64,000 nt of DNA from Spizellomyces sp. 'palustris'. Taxonomy: Eukaryota > Chytridiomycota > Chytridiomycetes > Spizellomycetales > Spizellomycetaceae. Positions within the stretch are counted from its first letter, which is position 1. Each line of letters begins with the position of its first letter. The position numbers and the translations under genes were made by a program. Location: NCBI GenBank assembly GCA_006535965.1, contig QEAR01000092.1, positions 19,833-83,832 of the forward strand. The letters are read 5' to 3'. The notes under the pieces were generated by a model, which had not been told where the DNA came from, made no database searches, and was given only the letters and a program-made list of their open reading frames with translations. Shown here piece by piece: positions 22,277-32,834 of this stretch.

Positions 22277-22943
22277 CTACGCATTCCCCCTCCTTGCAAC
22301 CAAAATCCTCTGAACAATACTTTTTTGGACCCCTGTCAAACTCGGAAAGTTCATCAACTGCAACAACTGCGCATCAGTGTACTGTGGTTTGTTTACGCTC
22401 GCAAGAAATTCGGCAGGTGGCATGGCTGCAAAATTTGGGATCGGACGTTGCGGCCTGAGTTGCGGGGCTTGTTGTTGTTGTGGTTGTTGTGGTTGTTGCT
22501 GTGGTTGGTGTGGAGAGGGGCGTTGAGGTTGTTGAAGGGGGCGCATTTGGTTTGTCAGTTGACTGGGGCCTGCGGGAGAATGGATATTGAGTGAGTGTAC
22601 ATGAACGGAAAGGAAAATGAACAGGTAACTCACGTCCTGGTCCCATCATTCCCGGTCTCTGTTGCAATTGCTGTTGTTGTTGTTGCTGCTGCTGTTGCTG
22701 TTGTTGCTGTGGTAGTTGTTGTTGCTGTTGCTTCTGATGTTGCATCGCAAGCTGATTCGCCGCTAGTGCCCCGACCGATCCCTGCATCTGCCCCATACCA
22801 GGTCTCTGCTGCCTCGCCATAGCAGCAGCCCGCACCTGCACAACATCTTGCGCCATCCGTAACGCCTGTTGATGCTGCTGCTGAAGCGCCTGCTGCTGGA
22901 ATTGTTGTGTTGCGAGCTGTTGAGCCTGCTGTTGCCCAGCGTT

Positions 22944-23027
<84 letters not shown>

Positions 23028-24672
23028 GAGAACCTGCTGCTGTTGTTGTTGCTGTTGCTGTTGCTGTTGGAGAACCTGCTGCTGTTGTTGTTGCTGCTGT
23101 TGCTGTTGTTGCTGTTGGAGAACCTGCTGCTGAAGTTGTTGTGTGGCAGACGTTGCGGTAAGTTGCTGTGGCTGTGGCTGCTGCAATTGCTGACCCTGCT
23201 GTTGCTGTTTGACGGCAGCAAGCAAGACCGTCAAAGGAGATTTGGCAAAAGTCATCCCGAAAAGCGCCGGCGCGCCATTGTTGCTCGGAATAATCAAGAT
23301 TCCCCGGTTCCCTTCTGCCGGGAAGCGTACCAACCCAGCTTTACCTGTTTCGCGAAGGGACAACGCAATGTTCAGGTATGCCTGACGGTGTGCTAGGGGT
23401 GCATTTGGCGGTACCCGGAATACAATGAGAGGAGTGTTATGCTGTCGGTGAATGTTGTTGACAAGCTCGTGTGTACAGTTGAATATATGTTTGACGGCCA
23501 GAGGATTTGGCCACACGTCCAGAGCCCTATATCGAGAAACGTCAGTAGAAGTCCGACGCCGGCTGAAAACGAAACTGATACTTACAGATCCTCACGAGTG
23601 CTTTGCTCCCCATTGTTCATCTTTCCCATATGTGGAACGACGACAGACAGAGGTAAAGGCTGACCCTGCTTCAACGATGGGAATATCAATGTCCCACTCC
23701 ACACAGCTTGTTGTGGACTCATTCCGGTAAGTGTAAGGTTTTGTTGCTGCGGTGGTATCTGCTGTCCGGCTCCAGGTTGCAAAGCCGATTGCGAAAGCTG
23801 CTGTCCTGGCTGCCCAAGCAACGTCCCAGGAGAATGCGCAACAGCAGCGTGGGCTTGGTGCGCCAACCGAGCCAGCGCGGAATTCAGATTTTGCGGGGTC
23901 CCCGGTCGGGATTCCATTTGCCCTGGCTGTCCCTGGTGATTGAGTCCAGCTTGCGTGGATGACATTGGCCTCTGGTTGTTTGTGAGAACATTTTGCCTTG
24001 CTTGACCGATTGGAGCGGGCATTGCAGGTGTCGACAGTTGCGAACCCGGCAGTTGTGAAGGCATCATAGGTAAACGCATGCTTGGACGCACACCTTCCTG
24101 GCCTTGTTGAGCCATCGACGTAAGCAGCCCTTGAGCAGTCCCTTGATTGCCCGACAGTGGCGCAGAGCTATTGGGCGTTTGGCTCGTCACCATTTGGGAT
24201 CCAGCTGGGTTTTGTGGTGATCCTGACGTCGACGCACCCCCCATATGATCTCTAGAAGGTCCGAGGTGTGCTTGGTTTCTTGCCACGTGTTCGCTGTTTT
24301 CCTGCTGCAATTGTTGGAGCATCTGCGCGCCAAATCGAGTGGGTGGTCGCGGAGCAGGCCTTACTTGACCCTGTAGAGGGGAGGATTGCTGTTCTTGCTT
24401 CTGGAGTTGCTGCTCCTGCTGCAGTTGCGGCGGTCCTTGGGTTTGTTGCTGCTTGAGCCATTCATGCATTCTCTGGGCCGGCGTCTTGGATGGATCTTGC
24501 ATGCCTGCTTGAAGCTGGATGGGCAGAGCCGGCTGCTGCTGTGGTTGCTGCTGCTGCAGCTGTTGTTGCTGACGTTGAAAGTGTTGGAGAAGCTGCTGAG
24601 CTTGCGGTCGTGCCACCGGTTGTTGTGCAGGCATTTGCTGCGTCGTCGGAGGTAGACGATGCTGCTGCTGTA

Positions 24673-24727
<55 letters not shown>

Positions 24728-26492
24728 TTGTTGTTGCTGTTGTTGTTGGTGCTCTTGCTGTTGTTGTTGCAATTGAAATCGCAATAGCTGCTGTTGATTT
24801 TGGGCGGGGCTCTGTGCAGGACGTTGATGCTGCTGCATCTGCATATGAAGAGCCTGTACGACTTGAGGTGGGCGCGGTTGCTGCTGTGGGGTAAGCGGTA
24901 GCTGATGAAGTCGATTTTGTTGCAGCTGCAGCTGCTGATGTTGTTGCTGTTGCTGTTGCTGTTGATGCTGCCGTTGAATCCATGACTGTATATTCTGGGT
25001 TGCGTGGATGGCTCCGTCTTGTAATCCACTGAAAGAGTTCAACCCATGCGCCGTCTGCGCTGACGGATTAGCAACAACAGATGGCGAGGATGTCATCAAC
25101 GACGAATCATTGTCTTGTGAGCCGAGAGCGGAAGGACCAGCCGGAGGAAGTGAGGTATGTGATAGTCCCATCGGGGGACTTATGACGTAGCTGCCATTGG
25201 TGAAAGTTGGAGTCCCGTGCAACGGCCGCTGGACTGGTGCATTCTGAGAAAGTCCGTTCGTTCCAAGAGACTCTCCTTCAGTCTTCAATTTTTTCGGTGC
25301 CGGTCCATCGGAATCATTAGAGGGATGTATGGGTGTAGATCGCTGGGGAGAGTCCACTGGTGCAGAACGTTTCCGGTCTGAAGTGAGACATTAACGTAAG
25401 TTCCAACATACAATTTTCAAATAAGGCCGCAAAACCTCCCAATACCTAATCCAGGTGACGCGGACAAGGCCATGCCCGACAACCGGACCAGATGCACTGG
25501 TCTCGCGGGAGGGACGTCAATTACAGGAATGGAGATTGCTTGGTTAACCTGATAAGGGCGATGTATGTAAGGTTTGCTGAAAGTTGCTCCACCACCCACA
25601 TTAAGATCCGAACCTCCTGAACCATAGATTCCAATTGCTTAACTCCCCGTCTCGCCAAAATGAGAGACAGTCGTATATTTTCCTATTGTGCAGACCTTGA
25701 ACGATCAGCGCTCGTTCTTAGCTTTGAAAAACGCGCCAAATAACCTTTGCCATCACGTCAGCCACGTCCTTGAGCATAACATTATCAAATCTTTCATCGG
25801 TCGACATTCGGCAGCCAAGACCGTATCCAGGAGTGAAGGCCACTAACAAGCAATGACGAGTAACAATCACGTTCGGATCTGTCGGGGTCATATAAGCAAA
25901 CATCTGGAAACAGTAATACGTCTAGTTAAAACCCGACGTCTAAAAAGTCGCTCGAGATGTATACAAAAGACTCTAACCTCCAGAGCAGCCACGAGACCCT
26001 CTAGGACAGCATTTCGCATTAATCCTCCGTCTGTAAACTTGACGTCCCGCATCGTCTGCAAAAGAGTTTTTGCATCTCTCGACAATAGCAGGCGTTGAAC
26101 GGTCTGCGGCGAGTAGGGTGGGTATTCCCCGTACACCACTAAGCTGCACTGCAGTGCGGACTGAGGTAGAGCATGAGAACCGGCAGATCGCGTCTGTTGT
26201 ATAGGTCTTGCACGGAACACATACCTTATAGTCTTCATCTTCTTCTGCTCTAGCAGATTCCGCGCTCTGATGCAAATGCCTATTAAAGTGTATCAAGGTT
26301 GGTACACTGAGTCTCAAGGGAACACCCAATTCGGATGCCGATGCCTATGTGCGGGACATGGGTCGGAAAATAGCAAGCAGGAAATACATACTGCACGATT
26401 GGCCCAATGTAGCTCTTGAAGAGCTCTGGGAAATGGTCGCCCATGGCCGCTGATCCCTCCAGTACAACGACAAGTTGCGTGACGGCAGACAT
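22277..26492 (-). CDS. MED25: Mediator complex subunit 25 (VWA and ACID domains, Q-rich linker)
   Basis: Exons: 26492-26388, 26344-26225, 26148-25978, 25903-25745, 25682-25614, 25548-25446, 25377-23586, 23526-22634, 22569-22277; 3,705 nt, 1,234 residues. Residues 1-~225 form the von Willebrand A fold that docks MED25 on Mediator: TQLVVVLEGSAAMGDHFPEL, CSLVVYGEYPPYSP, FTDGGLMRNAVLEGL, RLSLILARRGVKQLES. A very long Gln-rich region follows, then an ACID-type activator-binding domain (~812-930; AVWSGTLIFPS, LDVWPNPLAVKHIF, NTPLIVFRVP, LFGMTFAKSP), more polyQ and a C-terminal helix. It should link DNA-bound activators to RNA polymerase II. Several donors are GTT rather than GTA/GTG (25977, 25744, 25613), and the first intron is only 43 nt, so the VWA splice sites are less certain than the domain calls. 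Confidence 0.85.
22665..22735 (-). repeat. CAG/CAA polyglutamine tract
   Basis: Plus-strand TTG/CTG units read as Gln codons (CAA/CAG) near the C-terminal side of MED25. Mixed codons limit slippage compared with a pure CAG tract. Confidence 0.9.
22948..23130 (-). repeat. Long polyglutamine tract with internal duplicated unit
   Basis: Three Gln runs separated by the identical spacer VLQQQ, showing that a larger unit (Gln run plus Val-Leu) was duplicated. Codons are mixed CAA/CAG. Lies in the MED25 region after the ACID domain. Confidence 0.9.
24660..24770 (-). repeat. Polyglutamine tract in MED25 linker
   Basis: Regular CAACAG units coding about 27 consecutive Gln followed by further Gln-rich sequence between the VWA and ACID domains. 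Confidence 0.9.
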
Positions 26493-27112
26493 TCTGGTTT
26501 GTCCAAACACCTTGGGATCTCGGACGACAACAGCGGTCTCTGAATTGAGGACCCACTCGTATACAAGTATCTGTGTTTTTTCTATACGGGCAAATATGAA
26601 TTGGGATGTGCTGGACGGGAATGCATGAGTGCGCGAAAGGTGGGAGATGGAGGGGGGTTGAAATAATAAACCAAGTAGAGGTCTACGCGTTCGGCTCACC
26701 TGCCAGGGGGGGAATTTGATTTCAAGCCGTTGGAAAGCCTCGTCCTTTTCGTGAGATTTTGGCCCTTTGAACGAGGAGGGTCTCCTTTTTTTGCTCAGCA
26801 CCCAAAACGCTTGCAAACAACTGGTCGCTCAACGGAAACTGCAAGCTGGAAATGAGGTGAGGAGTTACTTTTAAAAGGGAATAGCCAAAGCAAAAATATG
26901 GTAAAGAAGCCAGGCCAAAAAACCTCGGGTCAAATATCCGGAAAGCCAACATGTTTTAATTATCATACAGAATACCGACGAACAAAAAAACAAAAGCCAT
27001 CCCAACATCTTCAACAAAGACTTGTGTGTGGAGCAATACTTTCTAACGAAAACAAACATCGCCTTGGTTCTTTTACGCAACCATGATATCTACCATCCAA
27101 GGATTCCCATCT
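26493..27112. other. Intergenic, MED25 upstream region
   Basis: 620 bp upstream of the MED25 start and downstream of a small tail-anchored gene on the same strand. The MED25 frame stays open upstream of its ATG but has no earlier ATG. No other gene seen. Confidence 0.55.
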
Positions 27113-27719
27113 TTACTTCCTTTTTAGCCATGCTACCCAGTCAGGCCTAGACCTTACAACAGCTGTTACCCCAACGGCCACGGCTGCCACACCAACCACC
27201 GTCCCGACAATCCAGTATTTATCCCAAGCGTCCGACCAAGTGGTAGGCCATCCGCGGGCTGCAGCCTCAGCCCTTAGCTCCTCCTTCTTTGCCTGTGCTT
27301 TCTTAGCAGCAGATTTGGCGCGGCTTTTGACCCCCTTTGCTGATGCCACATCGGCGTACTTTGGTTCAGTCTCGCCGGCGGAAGGGGGGAGATTCGTTGT
27401 TGTCGTTGTGGCGACAGAGTTTTCTTTTTTGTCTGTTGATGTGATTCCATTGGTGTGGGCGCCTTCCGCTGTTGCCGCATGGCCGTGGTCGTTGGCGTGC
27501 GTAAGTTCCGGAAGCTCGGGCATATCCGACAAACCGGTTTCGAGCGGCTAAAATAGAGACAAACGATGTCAGTTATTTGACAATTTGAAAATCGCAAGAG
27601 GGTAGTTTTGTACATACTGGAGGGTTTGGGTTCAATCCTTTCTTTGCAGCTTCAACAGGAGTAGGGAATTCCTCCTTGTCGGCATGGAGGGGAGTAGGGT
27701 ATGCCTCTGTAGTTGCCAT
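27113..27719 (-). CDS. Small tail-anchored membrane protein, unknown function
   Basis: Two exons, 27719-27618 and 27547-27113, joined over a 70-nt GTATGT..TAG intron; 178 residues. The N-terminal two thirds are acidic and disordered. A Lys/Ala-rich helix (KSRAKSAAKKAQAKKEELRAEA) leads into WPTTWSDAWDKYW and one hydrophobic segment (IVGTVVGVAAVAVGVTAVV), then a short basic tail ending LKRK. One C-terminal membrane span without a signal peptide fits a tail-anchored protein of the ER or outer mitochondrial membrane; the basic tail leans to mitochondria or peroxisomes (inference). No family recognised. Confidence 0.75.
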
Positions 27720-28304
27720 AGTGGGACTTGATCAAGAAGAATAAGATAGATTACAAGGGGGAAAATGAACGGATGTGCGGTTTCTCGTAGGAGGAGGACA
27801 AGTTATGTGTGTGTTGTGGTTAACGACGACAAGAAAGTTAAGGGATTCGCCCTTTATATAGTCCAGTCCTCCTGGAAATTAGCTCGCGGTGATGTCATTA
27901 TGCAATGACGCTGACCATCGAAAAGCCTCATTTTGAGAGCGTCGGAGATTTTTGGGAAGAAAGCGCGACATGCGAGTTTCTTTTTGGACGTGGACACATT
28001 GGACATGACCGCTCCAAAAGAATATAGCGATAATGGTGAACGGCACTCCTCCAGCATTAGCGGTCTCGTTTGAAATATCGACCTGTTCGACCACGTTCCG
28101 TAATGGATGATTTCAATGGTATCCCCCCAATGTCAACGTGGGCGAATGCATTCTTAACCAGTAAAGGGCGGTCATTAATGCATAGTGTGAAAGTCTAGCT
28201 TCCGGGTCTTGATTCATATCAGCGTACAAAGATCCATGTTTTTATTCATTAAAATCTATATTCAAAACTATGGTACAGGAAAAAAAAAACCGATGCAACT
28301 GTTC
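27720..28304. other. Intergenic
   Basis: 585 bp between two minus-strand genes: promoter of the tail-anchored gene and 3' flank of the condensation-fold gene. Nothing else supported. Confidence 0.55.
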
Positions 28305-31300
28305 TCATTCCTCTGGAATGGGATCCACAGATCCGCCAGTGAGATGATGTGAGGAAATTCTTTGTCCAGTGCTATCGCCTTGAGAAGATGTGGAAGCGCC
28401 AGAGCCGCTCGGCTGACCTTGCCACAGCGATTGGTAGAACCTGACAGGAACAGAAATTCAATACAAATGACGGCCCTTATGCCAGGAAATGCGCATGGCA
28501 CATGTACCTTGAAATTATTGAGGAAATCTGGATCTGTCTAGGTCCAACGTCGATTCCTTCCAAGATGGCTTCAAACTTTTTACTCCATTTTCCAACCTGT
28601 TCAACATCAAACTTGTTCTGGCGGTATCGTATTCCGCCTATCAATGATGTAGATGTTTCCACAAGGACAAGCTTCACATCAAAAGGATTCGTCTCTTGAG
28701 AAAACCATCTTCGTTCCATTTTCAAGGTAGTCGCTTCCGCCGTATTCTGTTGTGCGTTTACTGATGTTGGAAGGAGTAACAAGTCCGACACTTCCAGCCC
28801 TTTTTCTATCCAGTGTTCTGCATCCCGATATGGGATGTACTCAAACTGTACTGGCAGACTCTTTGCGATGCCCAATTGACTTTGTATTGTCGAAAGAGGA
28901 CACGCAGCGCCATACCTTCTCAGCTCCTTCATTGTCCTCGACAATGTTCCCAATAGGGAATTGAACGTAATGCCTTTTCGGGTGAGATCCACTTTGACTG
29001 GAAAAATGTCGGAAACGGGCCCGATCAGTAGGCCATTTCGACGGAAAGACTGCAAGACGCCAAGCAGATATTTGTCGCATCCAGAAATATGCTTGAGGAG
29101 GACTGAATATGCTGCAAGGCAAACCGCAGCCGCTGATGAAATTCGCCGACGGTGCTCCCGAGCGCCAAACTGATGTTGCGGATCCTCAGAGTCAACACTA
29201 CTGCTTTCGTCCGTGGTTGAGTGACTCGAGTCCGTGAACGATCGTTGCGAATGTAGTCGGCGTTGTCGCGCAGTTGCTCGCTGGCCGTCGTGAAACAATC
29301 GCAAATTCTGCACGATTTCTGGTGGAATATTCAACGGCACAAACCCATACGTATTTCCATAATCCCTCTCCTCATCGTCTCCGCTGGTCTTTGCGGCATG
29401 CTGATCCAAGGTTATTGGAGGAACTTTGATCTCCACATATGGAGGTCTCAATATATTTCCTAATCGTATGCACATGTCATCATTCGCTTCCAGGTTATCC
29501 TGGGCACTTTTCAGGGTATCCGAAACTCCTTCCAATTCTCGTGCACACTTTGCTATCCGGCGCTCCACCGCAAATTTGACTTTGTTCGCCTCCTGCAAGC
29601 ATTCCTTAATTCTGTTCCGGACATACTCAGCCAAGGCGAGTATTTTGCGCCGATCTTTGGTAAGGAGATTAGCCTCGGTGAGTTGGGACTCGGTTAACGT
29701 GGCAAAGGTCTCTATCGTTAGAGTTGAAGCGTGGATCTTGCGTTGAGCATCTATAGGCACCTCATGTTTCGCAAGGAGGCCCAATATGTTACCGTCGGCG
29801 CTCCCTGCTTCCTCTCCAAGCACGGTCTTGTACAATGCCAGCTTGGCCTCGTGGGGTATACGAATAATTTCGCCGGTTGTGGGGTCTTGATACGTCCGCA
29901 TTCCACTTCCTCCGGTATCATCTCCAGATTCCATTTGTTTCCTTTGCTCCCTAAGAGTGGTCAACTCCGCCTCCAAGTCTCCCTTGCGTTTCTTCAAGCC
30001 TCCCATTTGACCTTTTAGTACCTCCTGCTCTTTCGTCAGTTTTCCCAGTTGAGCTTCAATATCAGCCTTCTCTCTTTGATCAACCACCTCCTGCACCGTC
30101 TCAATACACTGGCTCTTCCAGTATGTCATGGCGTGCCGATTCGGTTTTGACTCCATGTCGTATGCAAACCCCACAAAATCGTAGTACTCTCGCGGCTTAT
30201 ATCCACCGATCAATGCATCTACTTCGGAATCTCCTCGACCTTCCGTTCGCATCCTGTCACATTGTGCATATAGGCCAAGAACTGCCTTTGCTACCCAGCA
30301 ACAACTCATCTCGTCTGCCACTGCTAATGACGTACAAAAGACCAACCATGCTCCGTTCCCCCCATGTCGTGGTGAGAGCTTAGAATCATTCACCAACAAA
30401 GCCACAAAGGTTTTATCCAATCTCTCGCGCCCCTGCATCCAAGTTCTCACAAATCCCGTCAACGTTTCTGAATTCAAAACAGTCAAACTTGGCTCTGAAT
30501 CCACATCCACAATGTCAACGTGCTCATCATCTGGGACATCCTTCCAATCAACTCGGTCTAATAACCCCTCCACATCAGCATCGACGATTCGATCATTACG
30601 ATAGAACCGAGTTCGTAGTACGATATAAGAGTTGACGACGCGTTTCACGCTTTTTACCAAATCGGAAGACTGCACGGGTCGATCGAGATGGTATGCTTGA
30701 CTAACGTACAGTGGTGGCCCGCTGTAAATAGAAGATGTGGAGGAATCCACGTCGTCTTGCGTGGGACACACTTTGGTAAAGATGTCAAGCTGATATGGAG
30801 TGACAGGATATTTCGTCTCGGTGTACTCGTCGGGTTCGTCTTCATCGTCATCTGCAAGATCGTTATCAAGGGAGTCGTCCAATGCAGGTGCATCATCGCT
30901 GTTGAACGATAACTTGGAGGTGCCATCTTGTAGACCTTCGTGAGAGCTCGCTCTCCGCATATTCACCTCATTGCTGTATAAGTGTGAGCGCGTCGGTTGG
31001 GTGAGATATTATCTAATGCATTCACATACCTGTCGTCGTCAGTCGTCGCCTTTTTCGCCTGCATCAATGAAACCTAAAATTAGCGACCCTACCCGGCAAA
31101 CAGACCAGCTACCAAATCCTCCACCCACCTTCAGTGCCACTCTTGTGGACGTATTCCATCTCGGCATATCTGGCGGAGGCTTAAATGGTCGCTTTTTTAC
31201 CGCTGGTCTATTCCGTCTCCTAAGACACGATATATCCTCTTTGACCCTTCTGTCTGAAACGGAGGACGTATCTGATGTGATGGACGTGACCGACGTTCTA

Positions 31301-31899
31301 GCGCTCCGAGAAAAGGTTGACAGATGGTCATCTTCATCATCATCCGCAGTTAGAGACGGCGTAGATGTGAAGCGCCTCGACATACTTCGAGGCGCCTGAA
31401 TGGGTAAAACCGGTATACTGTTGCGTCCGCTAACATCTGTCAGGGACATGCTTGTATGCAATGGAGCAATGCGGTTTCCAACTATTCCCGCATTCGGTTC
31501 TGGTGCTCGTCTTCCAGCACTTAGTGGTCTCGCATGTCCGTTGGCTCCCCCTGATCTAGGTCTCTGTGGTTTTGGCATGTCTCCGAGGGAAGGTAGCCCT
31601 CTCGGCTGGATTGCACCCAGAACGCCCATGGATGCATGATGTGATATTCTTCGGCCCTTATCTAAACTCTTATTCGTGTTACCCACCTCCGCACTCACTT
31701 TCCCTGGGATTCCAGGTACAGATCGTACTTTTGCCAGACGGGCGGGGGATGTTATTGGTGTGAGAGTGTGGTCACTCGGTCTTGGTTGAGCCAAGAGCGA
31801 TGTGGTGGAGGAGAGGGAGGAAACTTGCTCGCGCTTCCTGGCAACCATTTCCCGAAATGATGTGCGACTTGGCTGTGGAATGACTGTATGAGTATCCAT
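28305..31899 (-). CDS. Condensation-fold protein with degenerate catalytic motif and inserted coiled coil/SAM-like module
   Basis: Four exons, 31899-31129, 31073-31030, 30973-28508 and 28440-28305, total 3,417 nt, 1,138 residues. Two short GT..AG introns (55 and 56 nt, around the 44-nt exon) join what look like two separate frames into one protein. Residues 1-~315 are basic/disordered. From ~325 an NRPS-type condensation fold starts (YPVTPYQLDIFTKV, VVNSYIVLRTRFYRN). The position of the HHxxxDG motif reads SLAVADE, so the catalytic His is missing. The fold is interrupted at ~565-850 by a coiled coil and a SAM-like helical bundle (ILGLLAKHEVP..LTESQL..RRKILALAEYV). The second half then resumes (ISSAAAVCLAAYSVLLKH, GLLIGPVSDIFPVKVDL). 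No adenylation or carrier domain is encoded nearby. Likely a non-catalytic scaffold or an acyltransferase of altered chemistry (inference). The start could lie further upstream. Confidence 0.8.
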
Positions 31900-31982
31900 T
31901 GCACTATGGTATGCGCTAGGATGATGTGCAAGTCGACCTGTTCGCTGAACTTCACCTGCATCCAACAACACCAGCGTGCTTG
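31900..31982. promoter_or_regulatory. Short divergent interval
   Basis: 83 bp between the condensation-fold gene ATG (minus) and the ATG of a possible small plus-strand gene. If both starts are right this is a very compact bidirectional promoter; if the plus ORF is false, the promoter extends to the right. Confidence 0.3.
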
Positions 31983-32225
31983 ATGAACGCGTGCGCCACA
32001 CCTGATGACATCAGCATCAGATTGGGTGAATACAGACCTGTTGGTCTTCCTTTGGTTCCGGGTGCGTATGAGAATGATAAATACACTACTACTTTAGTAC
32101 AAACACCAGGCGACTGGACACGATTATATGCGGTGCATCCCATCGACAAGTGATCGCAGGATCGAATATGTTGAATATGCCATACTGTTTGTCTTCTTAG
32201 GGGAGCGTTCGGACCTACAGCATGA
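31983..32225 (+). CDS. Possible small two-exon gene, unknown function
   Basis: ATG 31983 opens a 167-nt exon and a 51-nt GTGATC..TTAG intron (32150-32200) leads to a 25-nt second exon ending in TGA; 63 residues. The product has a compact, non-repetitive composition (for example RLGEYRPVGLPLVPGAYEND and TPGDWTRLYAVHPIDK), unlike a random frame. I do not recognise it. Aromatic/proline-rich small proteins of this size include microtubule inner proteins of flagella, but that is speculation. The antisense strand is also open (31952-32284), so this could be a shadow. Confidence 0.35.
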
Positions 32226-32346
32226 AAGAAACTCCGAGGCAGGGGTCTGTTAGAATGCTGCAGCCAATGGTTATATCCATCCATTATTTTCTTCCTCTCC
32301 TACCTTAATCTCATGGCCCCATGTCGATCACGTTAAGCCTTTGATC

Positions 32347-32769
32347 ATGCCTGTGCCAGCTTCTATGATGGAGCGATGGCTATGCCCGCCCCCATTTGAA
32401 ACTTTCTGCCGACATTTCCTATTAGAGGAAGAGGATACCAGTGTCCATGAGATTTCCCTCAAGTCAGTGGAACCCTCAGCCCGGTCGGTACATCAATTGC
32501 GCAAAGATCTCTACGGAATCGTAGCTTGCAGAAAACTCGTTTCAAAAGACCCGAGTAAATCTCAGCCAAAACAATCAAGTGCGTTAGGATGGGGGAGAGA
32601 CGTTGCTTACCCCGCTGTGAAGAATCAGATAGACAGCGTAAAAAATACGCAAAAGTGGCTGGACAGTATGCTGGTAGGGGATTTATATCGCCTACATTCT
32701 ACAAAGAAGCTTGGCTCATTTCGCCAGGTATCATATCTGGTCACCTTGCTCAAGCCTTCAATAGATTAA
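32347..32769 (+). CDS. Unassigned ORF, doubtful
   Basis: Open plus frame of 140 codons from ATG 32347 to a stop at 32767-32769, converging on the cyclin gene 65 bp away. Composition is protein-like (MPVPASMMERWLCPPPFETF, then a Lys-rich middle), but no domain, signal peptide or splice context supports it. It could be a real small gene, an exon of a gene I cannot connect, or chance. Confidence 0.25.
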   Translation: MPVPASMMERWLCPPPFETFCRHFLLEEEDTSVHEISLKSVEPSARSVHQLRKDLYGIVACRKLVSKDPSKSQPKQSSALGWGRDVAYPAVKNQIDSVKNTQKWLDSMLVGDLYRLHSTKKLGSFRQVSYLVTLLKPSID

Positions 32770-32834
32770 AACTATATACAGAAAATGGTACGAGCATAGC
32801 TCAGCTTCATTGAACGTGCTATGTCCACGTGCCA

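Noticed and set aside
22948-23130. Regular repeats resembling an array (CRISPR-like at first glance)
   Set aside because: No unique spacers; this is trinucleotide coding repeat in a eukaryotic gene.
22869-23396. 175-codon plus-strand poly-Leu ORF, and other Ala/Val- or Leu-rich ORFs at 22907-23161 and 24386-24894
   Set aside because: Complement and frame shifts of CAG/CAA tracts in MED25; they would be chance readings of the repeat.
23582-25357. Q-rich ORF as a stand-alone protein
   Set aside because: Its first codon is GTG, and it splices upstream to the VWA exons and downstream to the ACID half, so it is part of MED25.
25614-25690. Apparent frameshift in the MED25 VWA region
   Set aside because: A 65-nt intron with a GTTCGG donor and TATCAG acceptor explains the frame change without invoking a pseudogene, though it needs cDNA proof.
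31952-32284. 110-codon minus ORF as 5' exon of the condensation-fold gene
   Set aside because: A phase-compatible splice exists (GTGTGG..GATGCAG), but the Trp/His/Cys-rich sequence has no features and overlaps the better plus-strand candidate; left as a possibility only.
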